DNA of 64,000 bases from an uncultured Candidatus Melainabacteria bacterium (lineage in GTDB: Bacteria > Cyanobacteriota > Vampirovibrionia > Gastranaerophilales > Gastranaerophilaceae). Shown here in pieces: positions 36,276 to 44,426 of this stretch. The position numbers and the translations under genes were made by a program. Each line of letters starts with the position of its first letter. Position 1 is the first letter of the stretch. Under the pieces are notes generated by a model. That model saw nothing but the letters and a program-made list of their open reading frames with translations. It did not search any database and was not told the origin of the DNA. The DNA is taken from positions 142,333-206,332 of the forward strand of contig CAKVDZ010000004.1 of assembly GCA_934728585.1 (NCBI GenBank). The letters are read 5' to 3'.

Positions 36276-37562
36276 TTATAGCATAATCTTATAATTAATA
36301 ATCATATCATCTCCTTTGGTATCAATAATTCTTAGGTTTTCTTTTATTTTCTGATAAATTAATTCTAAATGAACATCATTTTTTGGGTGAATAAAAATTC
36401 TAATTGCAATTTGCGATAGCTTACCCCACGTATCTTCGGGTAAAATGTCACCTTTTTCATAACTTTCAAATATATCAATTATTCCATTTTCTTTTTTTAA
36501 TTTGTCTACACCAACAATCTTTTTAATAATTCCTGGTTTACATAGACAACTAACATTATAGCATTTTTCTAGATTTTGTGGATATATTTTATTTAATTTG
36601 TTATCAAAGTTTGTCATTCTGCCAGTAAATGCAAAATTTATCATCATTGTTAAGGGATTATAATTACATAATTTATCTAATAGTATATATTCTAAGCTAC
36701 CAGTTAATCTAAATCCAGCTTCATAAGGAATTATTACTTCGTTATTATCAACAAAACATTGAATAAACATCATTCCATTTTTAATATCTAATTTCTTAAA
36801 TAAACTTTTAAATTTTTTATCTAGTGTTTTTAAAAAGACATTCGTATATTTTGAAGGGAAAGTATAACCACTTGGAAGTTTAATAAATCCATCTTTTACA
36901 TGGATAACATGTCTATCGCCAACAAGTGTAACTTGATAGTTGCCATTATCAAACAAATAAAAAACTGTTATTTCTTTGAAATTATAATATTTTTCTATTA
37001 AATATTTTTTGTTTTTTGAAAATTTTAATGAATTTATAATTCCGTCGTTTAATTCTCTTTTATTATTACAAATAGAAATACCTCTTGCTCCTGAATTATC
37101 AACGGGTTTAACGATAACTGGAAATTCAATATTTTCATTATATTTATAATCTTTAATACTTGGAATATCAAATTTAGTAAGATATTCTTTAAAAATTTGT
37201 TTTTGTGTCGAAAAATTTAATTGTTCATTATTGCTTATGTAACAAGGAAGGTTGGATTTTTCGCATATTAACTTATAATATGGCAACATTGAATCCATAA
37301 AACCAGTCAATATTCCATCTATTTTTTTATTTTTTATTAATTTACAAATTTCATTTACGTCTGTTGTACTTATTAAATAACTTTCATCTGCGAGTTTTTT
37401 TGCTGGAGAATTTTCATAATAATCAATAACAACGACTTTTGCTCCATATTGATGAGCACATTCAACAATTTGTGTAAGTAGTTTTGTTGCACCTAATATT
37501 AATAATTTTTTGCCTTGCCAATTATATATATTTTTTTCATTTTTAATAAAGTTTGTATTCAT
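36276..37562 (-). CDS. ATP-grasp carboxylate ligase-like protein
   Basis: 428 residues: pre-ATP-grasp Rossmann part (KKLLILGATKLLTQIVECAH, GAKVVVIDYYENSPAKKLAD), then ATP-grasp (FPVIVKPVDNSGARGISICN, YLIEKYYNFKEITVFYLFD, IPYEAGFRLTGSLEYILLD). It is related to CarB/PurK-type enzymes that join a carboxylate to an amine; here probably for amino-acid or sugar decoration of a surface polymer. It overlaps the WbqC gene by 20 bases. The stretch is visibly richer in A/T than the housekeeping genes, suggesting acquired DNA. Confidence 0.82.
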   Translation of the reverse strand: MNTNFIKNEKNIYNWQGKKLLILGATKLLTQIVECAHQYGAKVVVIDYYENSPAKKLADESYLISTTDVNEICKLIKNKKIDGILTGFMDSMLPYYKLICEKSNLPCYISNNEQLNFSTQKQIFKEYLTKFDIPSIKDYKYNENIEFPVIVKPVDNSGARGISICNNKRELNDGIINSLKFSKNKKYLIEKYYNFKEITVFYLFDNGNYQVTLVGDRHVIHVKDGFIKLPSGYTFPSKYTNVFLKTLDKKFKSLFKKLDIKNGMMFIQCFVDNNEVIIPYEAGFRLTGSLEYILLDKLCNYNPLTMMINFAFTGRMTNFDNKLNKIYPQNLEKCYNVSCLCKPGIIKKIVGVDKLKKENGIIDIFESYEKGDILPEDTWGKLSQIAIRIFIHPKNDVHLELIYQKIKENLRIIDTKGDDMIINYKIML

Positions 37563-38241
37563 TCAGCATAGCCTTTATTGTTTTTGGTGAATTAAACATC
37601 ATTATATCAATAATAGATAAATTTGGCACGAAATTATTATAAAATTGTTTGTATTGTATTTCATTCATTTTAATAAAATTTAAAATAATTCCATTTTTAA
37701 CAAATTCTTCTTTTTCATATAATTCTTGACCGCCAATTGCATTTATATATTGATTTGCTCTTAACTTATGACAAATTTCTATAATTTTTTCTTGGGCTCG
37801 ATGTTCATTATTTTTTTCTATTTCTGATGATAATAAAATTTCTGTATGAATATCTAAATATTCAAAAATTTTTTCAAAATGATATTTTAAATATTTCGTT
37901 AAATCATTTTCATTATTGTAAATAATTTTTTCTAAAATAGCAAAAGTATCATTATAAAAAGGAGCTTTTTTATATGCTAAGGTTATTGTTTTTAAAAAAT
38001 TTTCTTTATCTTTTAAATCAAATTTTAATTTTGTTTCTTTTATTAATTTATTTTGTGAAGCTTTTTCAATAGGAATAGAAAACCTGTAAGCGTTTCCGTT
38101 TAATAATATAGAGTTTTTATTTATATACCCACGTGGAATATAATTTACATCATCATATATGACAAATTTATCAACGGCATTAAGCATTTGCCAATAACCT
38201 AAATATGGAAAAAAGTATGGTTGCATTATTGCTAATTTCAT
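37543..38241 (-). CDS. WbqC-family protein
   Basis: 232 residues beginning MKLAIMQPYFFPYLGYWQML, then FVIYDDVNYIPRGYINKNSI, the signature of the WbqC family. Members are encoded in O-antigen and capsule clusters and are proposed to act in amino-sugar or glycine transfer, without a settled reaction. It lies between a glycosyltransferase and the ATP-grasp gene and overlaps the latter, so the two probably act on the same product. Confidence 0.9.
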   Translation of the reverse strand: MKLAIMQPYFFPYLGYWQMLNAVDKFVIYDDVNYIPRGYINKNSILLNGNAYRFSIPIEKASQNKLIKETKLKFDLKDKENFLKTITLAYKKAPFYNDTFAILEKIIYNNENDLTKYLKYHFEKIFEYLDIHTEILLSSEIEKNNEHRAQEKIIEICHKLRANQYINAIGGQELYEKEEFVKNGIILNFIKMNEIQYKQFYNNFVPNLSIIDIMMFNSPKTIKAMLNEYKLY

Positions 38242-38244
38242 AAA

Positions 38245-39522
38245 TTATTCCTCTTTATTAGTGTCGCTAAATAAATTATTGATTAAATCTTTGAGTAAAA
38301 TATCCCTTTTTACTTTATTATAAAGTTTGTAATACCTATTTTTGCCATTTCTACCTATTTCATAGGTTTTGTCCATATTATTTATTAAATATTCTACCTT
38401 TTCACAAATATCATTAATTTCCGGTTTGATTATTACAACTTCTTCTTTATCTTTAAAATTAATGTTGGTTTTGTATTCATCTGTATTTAATATTGTGCAA
38501 CCCCAGTATATAGACGTTCCGTTCATCGGAAAACCATCAAAATTACCCTTGTAAAGTGCTGACGGACGATTTGGAGTGATAAACATATCAGTTTTTAAAT
38601 ATATTTTCTTTAATTCTTCTTTTTGTAAAACTCCATAAAATTTGATTTTATCGCTTATTTCACTTACATCAATATCATTCTCGTCAAAGGTACCTATTAC
38701 ATGAAATCTTATTTGAGGATACTTTGGTGCTAAACGCTTCGCTGTATCTATAAATAAATCATATCCTTTGTCATATCCCCTTGGAGAATACTTAAATGCA
38801 CAAAATGTTAAATCTATGGTATCTTTATCTTTTGGATAATATAATTTTTGCTCCTTTTCAATTTCTTCTTTTGTGAAAGCAGGAATACTTGCATAAACTT
38901 CTGCTATTTTATCTTCGTCACAAAATTTCTTTTCTAGTAAATATTTTTTTGTGATAGATTCGGTTGTAATTACTTTTTTAAAATAAGGAGAACTAAATAT
39001 TTCCTTTAACATTTCATCAGAATACTCATTATCTATACCAAACATTCCGCCAGGAAATAGTACAAATACAAAAGGTAATTTATTTCTGTTTAAATATGGT
39101 AGTAAGGTATATGTTTCTGCCAAAAAGTAACTATACACTAATTTCTTGTGTAAGTTTTTAGGTAAATATTCTATCTTTCGTTTTTGGTGTTTATAATACT
39201 TTGAATACTTTTTTAAACAATATTTGAATTCTATATAACTTTTTCCGTATTTCTGACTAAACATACTCTTAGGACCAATAGACATAGGATACATACAGTA
39301 TGCGGTTGAATCTTTTATATTATCTAATAAAAAATTTATTTCATTATTCCTGAAACCTAAAGGTTTGGGTGACGGAAATTTGCTATCTATAATAGCAAGT
39401 TGGTATCTTTGTTCTCTATTCAGTTTCTTATTTATAAATCTTTTTATATCATTTTTTAAATCTACCATAAAATATGATGATATATTTAAACGCTTTAACA
39501 TAAAAAGAGCTTTTATTAACAT
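38245..39522 (-). CDS. Glycosyltransferase (GT4-like)
   Basis: 425 residues. The C-terminal half is GT-B like: FCAFKYSPRGYDKGYDLFID, RLAPKYPQIRFHVIG, KIKFYGVLQKEELKKIYLKT, DMFITPNRPS and NGTSIYWGCTILNTDEYKT, matching donor-binding elements of family 4. The N-terminal half is divergent. It is predicted to be cytosolic and to act in surface polysaccharide synthesis. Spacing of 3 bp to WbqC indicates one transcript. Very A/T-rich codon use. Confidence 0.75.
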   Translation of the reverse strand: MLIKALFMLKRLNISSYFMVDLKNDIKRFINKKLNREQRYQLAIIDSKFPSPKPLGFRNNEINFLLDNIKDSTAYCMYPMSIGPKSMFSQKYGKSYIEFKYCLKKYSKYYKHQKRKIEYLPKNLHKKLVYSYFLAETYTLLPYLNRNKLPFVFVLFPGGMFGIDNEYSDEMLKEIFSSPYFKKVITTESITKKYLLEKKFCDEDKIAEVYASIPAFTKEEIEKEQKLYYPKDKDTIDLTFCAFKYSPRGYDKGYDLFIDTAKRLAPKYPQIRFHVIGTFDENDIDVSEISDKIKFYGVLQKEELKKIYLKTDMFITPNRPSALYKGNFDGFPMNGTSIYWGCTILNTDEYKTNINFKDKEEVVIIKPEINDICEKVEYLINNMDKTYEIGRNGKNRYYKLYNKVKRDILLKDLINNLFSDTNKEE

Positions 39523-39542
39523 TTTTTTATTTCCTTTTCTAT

Positions 39543-40292
39543 CTAACCAAAAACTATTTGTAATAAAAAATAAAATCTTTCTATTCGTCTTTTATAAATA
39601 TTGTAATATTTATATCTGATTTTATAATGATTTAAGATTTTAACTAAACGACGATGATAAAATAGATATTCTTCAGAATATATTTGTTTATATCTATTAT
39701 ACGTAACAGCAAGCATGATTTTTGAACTTTTACTTTTTAGATATTTAATTTTGTCCGGATACATTTCGTCTTTTGATTTTACAAATAAAATATTAAACTC
39801 ACAGTTTTTAAAAGTCTTTTCTAGATTTTTTATCATATTATTCAAATCGTTCTCTGAATATTCCTCAAATCCATCAACTTCCTTTACTGGTCTTTGAAAA
39901 TAAACAAGAAGTATCTTTCTGTTTACATCTCCGTCAATTAATTTTAAAACTCTATTAATTCGTCTATCGTATTTTGCTTTAACTTTTGGATATTGCTGTT
40001 CTAATGAACCAAAATCAATATAAAAATCGTGATTATGAAAAATATTGGTATAATGATTTTTTACAATAAATCTGTCTAATTCTGTTTTATTAATTGGTTT
40101 TAAATCTTTCAGGTCAAAAAACTTATCAAATTTGTTTATTAAAATTTGGACTCTATCTGAAAATTTTGGACCAAATAACCAATCAAATGGATAACTGCGA
40201 TTTTGTAAACCTGCTTCTCTTAGGGCTTGCGTACAATTACAAGCGGATCCCATACCTAATATTAAATCATATTCGCGTTTTTGTTTAAACAT
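39543..40292 (-). CDS. DUF1796 putative cysteine peptidase
   Basis: 249 residues. The opening YDLILGMGSACNCTQALREA followed by YPFDWLFGP is the DUF1796 signature, including the Cys proposed as nucleophile and the later His (HNHDFYIDFG region). Members occur in glycan clusters of many phyla; the reaction is not established. It overlaps the DegT-type aminotransferase by 8 bases and lies 20 bp ahead of the GT4-like gene, so it is part of the same minus-strand unit. Confidence 0.85.
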   Translation of the reverse strand: MFKQKREYDLILGMGSACNCTQALREAGLQNRSYPFDWLFGPKFSDRVQILINKFDKFFDLKDLKPINKTELDRFIVKNHYTNIFHNHDFYIDFGSLEQQYPKVKAKYDRRINRVLKLIDGDVNRKILLVYFQRPVKEVDGFEEYSENDLNNMIKNLEKTFKNCEFNILFVKSKDEMYPDKIKYLKSKSSKIMLAVTYNRYKQIYSEEYLFYHRRLVKILNHYKIRYKYYNIYKRRIERFYFLLQIVFG

Positions 40293-41394
40293 TTTTTATA
40301 ACCTCGCAAATTTTTTCTCGGTATTCTTCCTCTAAGTCGCCATAATACGGTAAACAAAGAACTTTGGTTTTATATTCATTTGCAATTGGTAAATTTTTTG
40401 CACTTGATGATGGCAAATTTTTGTAGCACTCATAATCTGAACATAATGGATAAAAATATTTTCTTGCATAAATATCACTTTCACGCAATTTCGCATAAAG
40501 TTCATCTCTCGTCATTTTATACTCATCTTCGATAACTATTGGATAGTATTGATATGAATTTGTCGTATTTTCAGGCATTTGAGGAATTTTTATACCCTCT
40601 ACTTCTTTCAATTTTTCATCATAAAAACTTTTTAAATTTGCGCGTCTTTCTTGTTCTGCTCTATAAAGATTTAAATTCAACAACCCAACAGAAGCTTGAA
40701 GTTCATTCATTTTACCATTTATACCAATTTCTTCAACTAAATCTTCGCCTCTTATGCCGAAGTTGCGCAAATTATATATTTTATGCTCTAATTCATCATT
40801 GTTATAAGTTAAACAACCACCCTCAATCGTCGTAAACAATTTTGTTGCGTGAAACGAAAACATTGATATATCACCAAAATTTCCAATATCTACTCCGTTA
40901 ATCTTTGTCGAAAAAGCATGTGCACAGTCGTAAATAACTTTCAAATTGTGTTTATCAGCAACTTTTTGAATTTTCTCAACATCACAAGGAAATCCATACA
41001 CATGCACGCCCAAAATTGCTGAAGTATTTTTAGTAATATGTTTTTCTATCTCATCTGCGTTTATGCACATTGTATTCTGCTCAATATCACAAAAAACAGG
41101 TTTTAAAGCATTCCAACTTATACAATGAGGAGTCGCCGCAAACGTAAATGGAGTCGTTATAACCTCACTTCCATAAGGCAAGTCCATTGCTTTTAGTGCT
41201 GTTAATAGTGCAATCGTACCATTATTAAACAGAGAAACATTCTTTACACCTAAATGTTTTTTAAGTTCATTTTCAAGCTTATTATGTTTAGGACCAGCAT
41301 TTGTAACTTTGCCAGAATCCCAAATTTCTTTTAATTCTTTTTCAAAATTCTCTAGGTTTGGTAATGTTGGTTTTGTTACAAAAATCTTTTTCAT
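40285..41394 (-). CDS. DegT/DnrJ/EryC1/StrS-family PLP aminotransferase
   Basis: 369 residues, fold type I. FNNGTIALLTALKAMDLPYG, VITTPFTFAATPHCISW, VIYDCAHAFST and MFSFHATKLFTTIEGG (PLP-binding Lys) are all present, as is the C-terminal YPLCSDYECYKNLP. It puts an amino group on a keto-sugar nucleotide, e.g. for a 4-amino-4,6-dideoxy sugar in LPS. Its start overlaps the waaA stop (TAATG), so it is translationally coupled to Kdo transferase. Confidence 0.93.
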   Translation of the reverse strand: MKKIFVTKPTLPNLENFEKELKEIWDSGKVTNAGPKHNKLENELKKHLGVKNVSLFNNGTIALLTALKAMDLPYGSEVITTPFTFAATPHCISWNALKPVFCDIEQNTMCINADEIEKHITKNTSAILGVHVYGFPCDVEKIQKVADKHNLKVIYDCAHAFSTKINGVDIGNFGDISMFSFHATKLFTTIEGGCLTYNNDELEHKIYNLRNFGIRGEDLVEEIGINGKMNELQASVGLLNLNLYRAEQERRANLKSFYDEKLKEVEGIKIPQMPENTTNSYQYYPIVIEDEYKMTRDELYAKLRESDIYARKYFYPLCSDYECYKNLPSSSAKNLPIANEYKTKVLCLPYYGDLEEEYREKICEVIKNV

Positions 41395-42623
41395 TATTCT
41401 CCTAATACACCTTTCAATTCATTAATAACGTAGTCCAAGGCGCCTTGGTTTTGTACAAAGGCTGTTTTGCAATCCTCACAACACTTTTGATAAAACTCTT
41501 TATCAGAAAGCAATTTTCGCATATAATCTTTTAATTCTTCTGCGTTTGCCACGATTTTGGACGCGCCTGTTTGAGTCAAAAGTGCATAAATGTCTTTAAA
41601 ATTATTTACACAAGTACCTGAAATTGTAGGTTTTTCAAACACTGTAGCCTCTAAAGGATTGTGTCCGCCAGTTTTATTAAAACTTCCACCAATAAACGCA
41701 AAGTAGCAAAGCGCATAAGCCTTACCCAATTCGCCCATTGTATCAAGCATTATGATATCTTTATCGTCGAATTTATCACCATGTGAGCGCACTCCCCATT
41801 TCAAACCTGTTGCCTCAATCAACTTTTTAACCGCGTTTTGACGCTCTGGGTGACGAGGTGCAACAAGAAGTTTTATATCATCAAATTCTTTTTTCAATTC
41901 GGTAAAAATAGGAAGAAACATTTCATCTTCGCCAGAATGTGTACTTCCTGCAATAATCACACGTCCTTGACCTAATTCAAAATCACAATTCTTTTTAGCA
42001 ATATCAAATTTTAAATTACCCATAACAGTCGTAGTTTCAGGATTTGCACCAATAGAAATAAGTTTTTCGTTATCTCTATTTGACTGCGTAAGAATTTTTG
42101 TATAATTTTGCAAAATCGGTTTAAAAAAGAACGACAATTTTTTATATGAATTGTAGGTTCTATCTGAAATGCGACCATTTATAATTATCAAATTTATACC
42201 ACGGTTTCTAACTAGTCTTGCAAAATTAGGCCACAGTTCCGTTTCTGCAACGATTACAACTTTTGGATTAACCTTATTCAAAAAATGTCCAACGCAAAAC
42301 GGAAAATCATAAGGGAAATATGTAATAAAATCAGCAGTATCACCCAATTTTTCTTTTGCAATCTTTTGCCCTGTAACAGTTCCCGTACAAACAACTATCT
42401 GATTATCAAATGTTTTTTTTGTACATTTTATAAGGTTCTCCAATGCCAAAATTTCACCAACTGAAACACCATAAAAAACAATACTATTTTGTAATTTAGG
42501 TGCATCAAAGTATCCGCATTTTTCTTTAAACCCAGCAATTAATTTACGCTTAAGCAATCCAATTACAAGCCAAAACGGTAATATTAAGATAAATAAAATT
42601 GTAGAAAAAAAGCCGTAAATCAT
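41394..42623 (-). CDS. waaA: 3-deoxy-D-manno-octulosonic acid (Kdo) transferase
   Basis: 409 residues, GT30. An N-terminal membrane helix (LFILILPFWLVIGLL) anchors it to the inner membrane. SVGEILALENLI holds the catalytic-base Glu of the (A)SVGE motif. ETELWPNFARLVRNRGI, NLKFD, IIAGSTHSGEDE and FIGGSFNKTGGHNPLEA are conserved. It adds Kdo to lipid A, evidence for an LPS-type outer membrane. First gene of the minus-strand unit to 36276; TAGAAT 9 nt before the ATG suggests a very short leader. Confidence 0.94.
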   Translation of the reverse strand: MIYGFFSTILFILILPFWLVIGLLKRKLIAGFKEKCGYFDAPKLQNSIVFYGVSVGEILALENLIKCTKKTFDNQIVVCTGTVTGQKIAKEKLGDTADFITYFPYDFPFCVGHFLNKVNPKVVIVAETELWPNFARLVRNRGINLIIINGRISDRTYNSYKKLSFFFKPILQNYTKILTQSNRDNEKLISIGANPETTTVMGNLKFDIAKKNCDFELGQGRVIIAGSTHSGEDEMFLPIFTELKKEFDDIKLLVAPRHPERQNAVKKLIEATGLKWGVRSHGDKFDDKDIIMLDTMGELGKAYALCYFAFIGGSFNKTGGHNPLEATVFEKPTISGTCVNNFKDIYALLTQTGASKIVANAEELKDYMRKLLSDKEFYQKCCEDCKTAFVQNQGALDYVINELKGVLGE

Positions 42624-42642
42624 AATATAATTATTCTATCAC

Positions 42643-42666
42643 GAACATTGAAAATTAAATAAAGGG
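42643..42666 (+). repeat. Direct repeat, upstream flank of module B (copy at 42912-42935)
   Basis: 24 bases identical with 42912-42935 (begins GAACATTGAAAATTAAAT). It marks the 5' edge of modules B and C and may contain their mRNA promoter element. Confidence 0.85.
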
Positions 42667-42726
42667 TAGTTCCGAACCTCCAAAGGCAACACATATACGA
42701 AGAAATAGCTGAGAGGAGGTGATACA

Positions 42727-42801
42727 ATGGAAGAAGAAATAATTAAAAAAGCCCTAGCTATTCTAGGACTTTTAATACAATTAGTTTCGACGCTATTGTA
42801 A
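42727..42801 (+). CDS. Module B: 24-residue hydrophobic peptide, candidate type I toxin
   Basis: Short frame (MEEEIIKKALAILGLLIQLV, then STLL) behind GAGAGGAGGTG. It has an acidic-basic head followed by a membrane-spanning stretch. ACCTCC at 42676-42681 is exactly complementary to GGAGGT at 42715-42720, so the full-length mRNA can hide its ribosome site, as in several known type I toxin mRNAs. An antisense promoter lies downstream at 42856-42883, and the antisense terminator is inside the frame. It shares flanks with module C but not the peptide sequence. Confidence 0.62.
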   Translation: MEEEIIKKALAILGLLIQLVSTLL

Positions 42802-42849
42802 GGGAACGAAGCGCCTATTTAGAGTCATCACCTCTAAATAGGTGTCCCT
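42743..42849 (-). ncRNA. Module B: predicted antisense RNA
   Basis: Predicted about 105-nt RNA from near 42849. The terminator arms are 42747-42757 and 42763-42773 (11 bp, loop 5), followed by a T6 run on the minus strand. One stem pair is U-G here and C-A in the mRNA. It covers the mRNA's 3' hairpin and most of the peptide frame. Confidence 0.58.
42801..42849 (+). terminator. Module B: 3' hairpin of the peptide mRNA
   Basis: 14-bp stem (42811-42824 with 42832-42845, 7-nt loop; two G-U pairs in mRNA sense) inside an outer AGGGA/TCCCT stem (42801-42805, 42845-42849, sharing one base). Confidence 0.6.
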
Positions 42850-42884
42850 ATTTATATTATAACCTATTTTTCAAAAATTTCAAG
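42849..42884 (-). promoter_or_regulatory. Module B: antisense promoter in a 36-bp direct repeat
   Basis: Minus strand TTGAAA (42883-42878), 16-bp spacer, TATAAT (42861-42856). The 36 bases 42849-42884 are identical with 43152-43187. Confidence 0.75.
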
Positions 42885-42911
42885 AGTTATAATTATCTCA
42901 ACATTTCAACA

Positions 42912-42935
42912 GAACATTGAAAATTAAATAAAGGG
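42912..42935 (+). repeat. Direct repeat, upstream flank of module C
   Basis: 24 bases identical with 42643-42666; it opens the second tandem module. Confidence 0.85.
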
Positions 42936-43018
42936 GCTAGCCTACATTTCTTAAACGTCAGCAACAACAAAGACACTTCAGTTAAGGCTGAGAGTTTAAT
43001 GAAAGGAGGATTGATATT

Positions 43019-43102
43019 ATGAATGAAATTAATTTAACATTAGTAATGATTTTTTTAATTTTGTACTTAATAAAAAATGGCACTTATCGTAAAAAACAAT
43101 AA
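43019..43102 (+). CDS. Module C: 27-residue hydrophobic peptide with basic tail, candidate type I toxin
   Basis: Short frame (MNEINLTLVMIFLILYLIKN, then GTYRKKQ) behind GAAAGGAGG. It has a hydrophobic stretch of about 14 residues and a positively charged C-terminus, a common layout for small membrane-active peptides. It is flanked by the same repeats as module B. The antisense terminator stem straddles its last codons and stop. AGCCT near 42940 can pair with AGGCT before the ribosome site, closing a long 5' stem-loop. Function as a toxin is inference from architecture. Confidence 0.6.
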   Translation: MNEINLTLVMIFLILYLIKNGTYRKKQ

Positions 43103-43152
43103 GTACCGCTTCAGTCTAAGTAGGTGATGGTAGTTGGCGCTACCGCCCCTAT
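43072..43152 (-). ncRNA. Module C: predicted antisense RNA
   Basis: Predicted about 80-nt RNA from near 43152 to a terminator with arms 43079-43087 and 43099-43107 and a minus-strand T6 run (43077-43072). The stem has one U-G pair that is C-A in the mRNA. Confidence 0.57.
43121..43151 (+). terminator. Module C: 3' hairpin of the peptide mRNA
   Basis: TGGTAG/CTACCG inner stem (43128-43133, 43140-43145; one U-G pair in mRNA sense) within outer TAGG/CCTA (43121-43124, 43148-43151). Confidence 0.5.
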
Positions 43153-43187
43153 ATTTATATTATAACCTATTTTTCAAAAATTTCAAG
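43152..43187 (-). promoter_or_regulatory. Module C: antisense promoter in the 36-bp direct repeat
   Basis: Minus strand TTGAAA (43186-43181), 16-bp spacer, TATAAT (43164-43159); identical over 36 bases with module B. Confidence 0.75.
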
Positions 43188-43214
43188 TGTAAAAAATCGA
43201 AAGGAAAATAAATA

Positions 43215-44357
43215 ATGAAAAACAAACAATTTTTAATGATTCCAGGACCAACACCCGTACCTGAAAGCGTACTTCTTGCTATGGCAAAACACCCAATTGG
43301 ACATAGAAGCAGTGAATTTTCAAAAGTTTTAGAAGAAGTTTATGAAAATTTGAAATACGTTTTTCAAACAAAAAACGATGTATTTATGTTCGCATCAAGT
43401 GGCACTGGAGCTATGGACGCAGCATTGTCTAATCTTGTAAACGAGGGCGACAATGTTTTGAGCCTTGTTTTAGGCAATTTCGGCAACCGTTGGGCAAAAA
43501 TCGCATCTGGATACGGTGCAAACGTTGATAAAATCGAAGTTGAGGCAGGAGAAGTTATTAATCCTGAAGATGTTAAAAAGAAATTGGCAGAAAAAGACTA
43601 CAAAATCGTAACTTTAACTCATTCTGAAACATCAACTGGCGCAAAAAATGATATTCAAGAAATTTGTAAAATAATTAGTCAAACAAACGCTATTTCTGTA
43701 GTTGACGGAGTAACAAGTGTTAGCGCGATGGACGTAAAACCAGATGAATGGGGAATAAACGTACTTGTTTCTGGTTCACAAAAAGGATTTATGATACCTC
43801 CAGGATTAGCATTTTTAGTTGCTGATGAAAAAGCTTGGAAAGTTCACGAACAATGCAAACACCCAAGCTTCTATTTCAGTTGGGACGCTCATAGAAAATC
43901 TGTTAGAGAAAATTCTACTCCTTACACCGCAGCTGTAAACTTAATTTTCGCACTTCAAGAAGCTTTAAAAATGATTAAAGAAGAAGGTTTAGAAAATATT
44001 TATGCTCGTCATGAAAGATTGGCATTAGGCTTAAGACACTCTTTAAGAGCTATGGGGCTTGAATTACTTGTAAAAGACGACAAAAACGCAAGTTATTCAA
44101 TCACATCAGTTCTTCCTCCAGATGGAATTAGCGTGCCTGATATAAGAAGTCACATGAACAAAGATTTTGACATAGTTGTTGCAAACGGTCAAAACGCTCT
44201 AAAGGACAAAATTTTTAGAATGGGTACATTAGGCTTTGTATCGGATAGAGATTTATTAACAGCAGTTGCATCATTAGAAACCGTTTTAGCAAGACTAGGA
44301 CACAAATTTGAAGTTGGAATTGGTACAAAAACTGCAATTGAGTGGTTAAACAAATAA
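43215..44357 (+). CDS. Class V aminotransferase (alanine-glyoxylate/serine-pyruvate type)
   Basis: 380 residues, PLP fold type I. PGPTPVPESVLLAMAKHPIG, HRSSEFSKVLEEV, SSGTGAMDAALSNLV, HSETSTGAKNDI, VVDGVTSVSAMDV and GSQKGFMIPPGLAF (PLP Lys) are the signatures of the SgaA/AGT group. It exchanges amino groups between alanine or serine and a 2-oxo acid, and may supply serine or glycine. It is a single gene between module C and a strong terminator, with a GAAAGGAAAA ribosome site. Confidence 0.92.
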   Translation: MKNKQFLMIPGPTPVPESVLLAMAKHPIGHRSSEFSKVLEEVYENLKYVFQTKNDVFMFASSGTGAMDAALSNLVNEGDNVLSLVLGNFGNRWAKIASGYGANVDKIEVEAGEVINPEDVKKKLAEKDYKIVTLTHSETSTGAKNDIQEICKIISQTNAISVVDGVTSVSAMDVKPDEWGINVLVSGSQKGFMIPPGLAFLVADEKAWKVHEQCKHPSFYFSWDAHRKSVRENSTPYTAAVNLIFALQEALKMIKEEGLENIYARHERLALGLRHSLRAMGLELLVKDDKNASYSITSVLPPDGISVPDIRSHMNKDFDIVVANGQNALKDKIFRMGTLGFVSDRDLLTAVASLETVLARLGHKFEVGIGTKTAIEWLNK

Positions 44358-44371
44358 TTTCAAGAACTTGA

Positions 44372-44406
44372 ACATCGCCGAAAGCAGAGCTTTCGGCGAT
44401 GTTTTT
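44372..44406 (+). terminator. Intrinsic terminator
   Basis: 14-bp perfect arms (44372-44385, 44389-44402) with a 3-nt loop, then T-run. Confidence 0.93.
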
Positions 44407-44426
44407 ATTTCTCACCATTCACTAAA

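Noticed and set aside
42643..43187. Modules B and C as a miniature transposon (MITE)
   Set aside because: The edges are direct repeats, not inverted, and they contain a promoter; no target-site duplication is visible.
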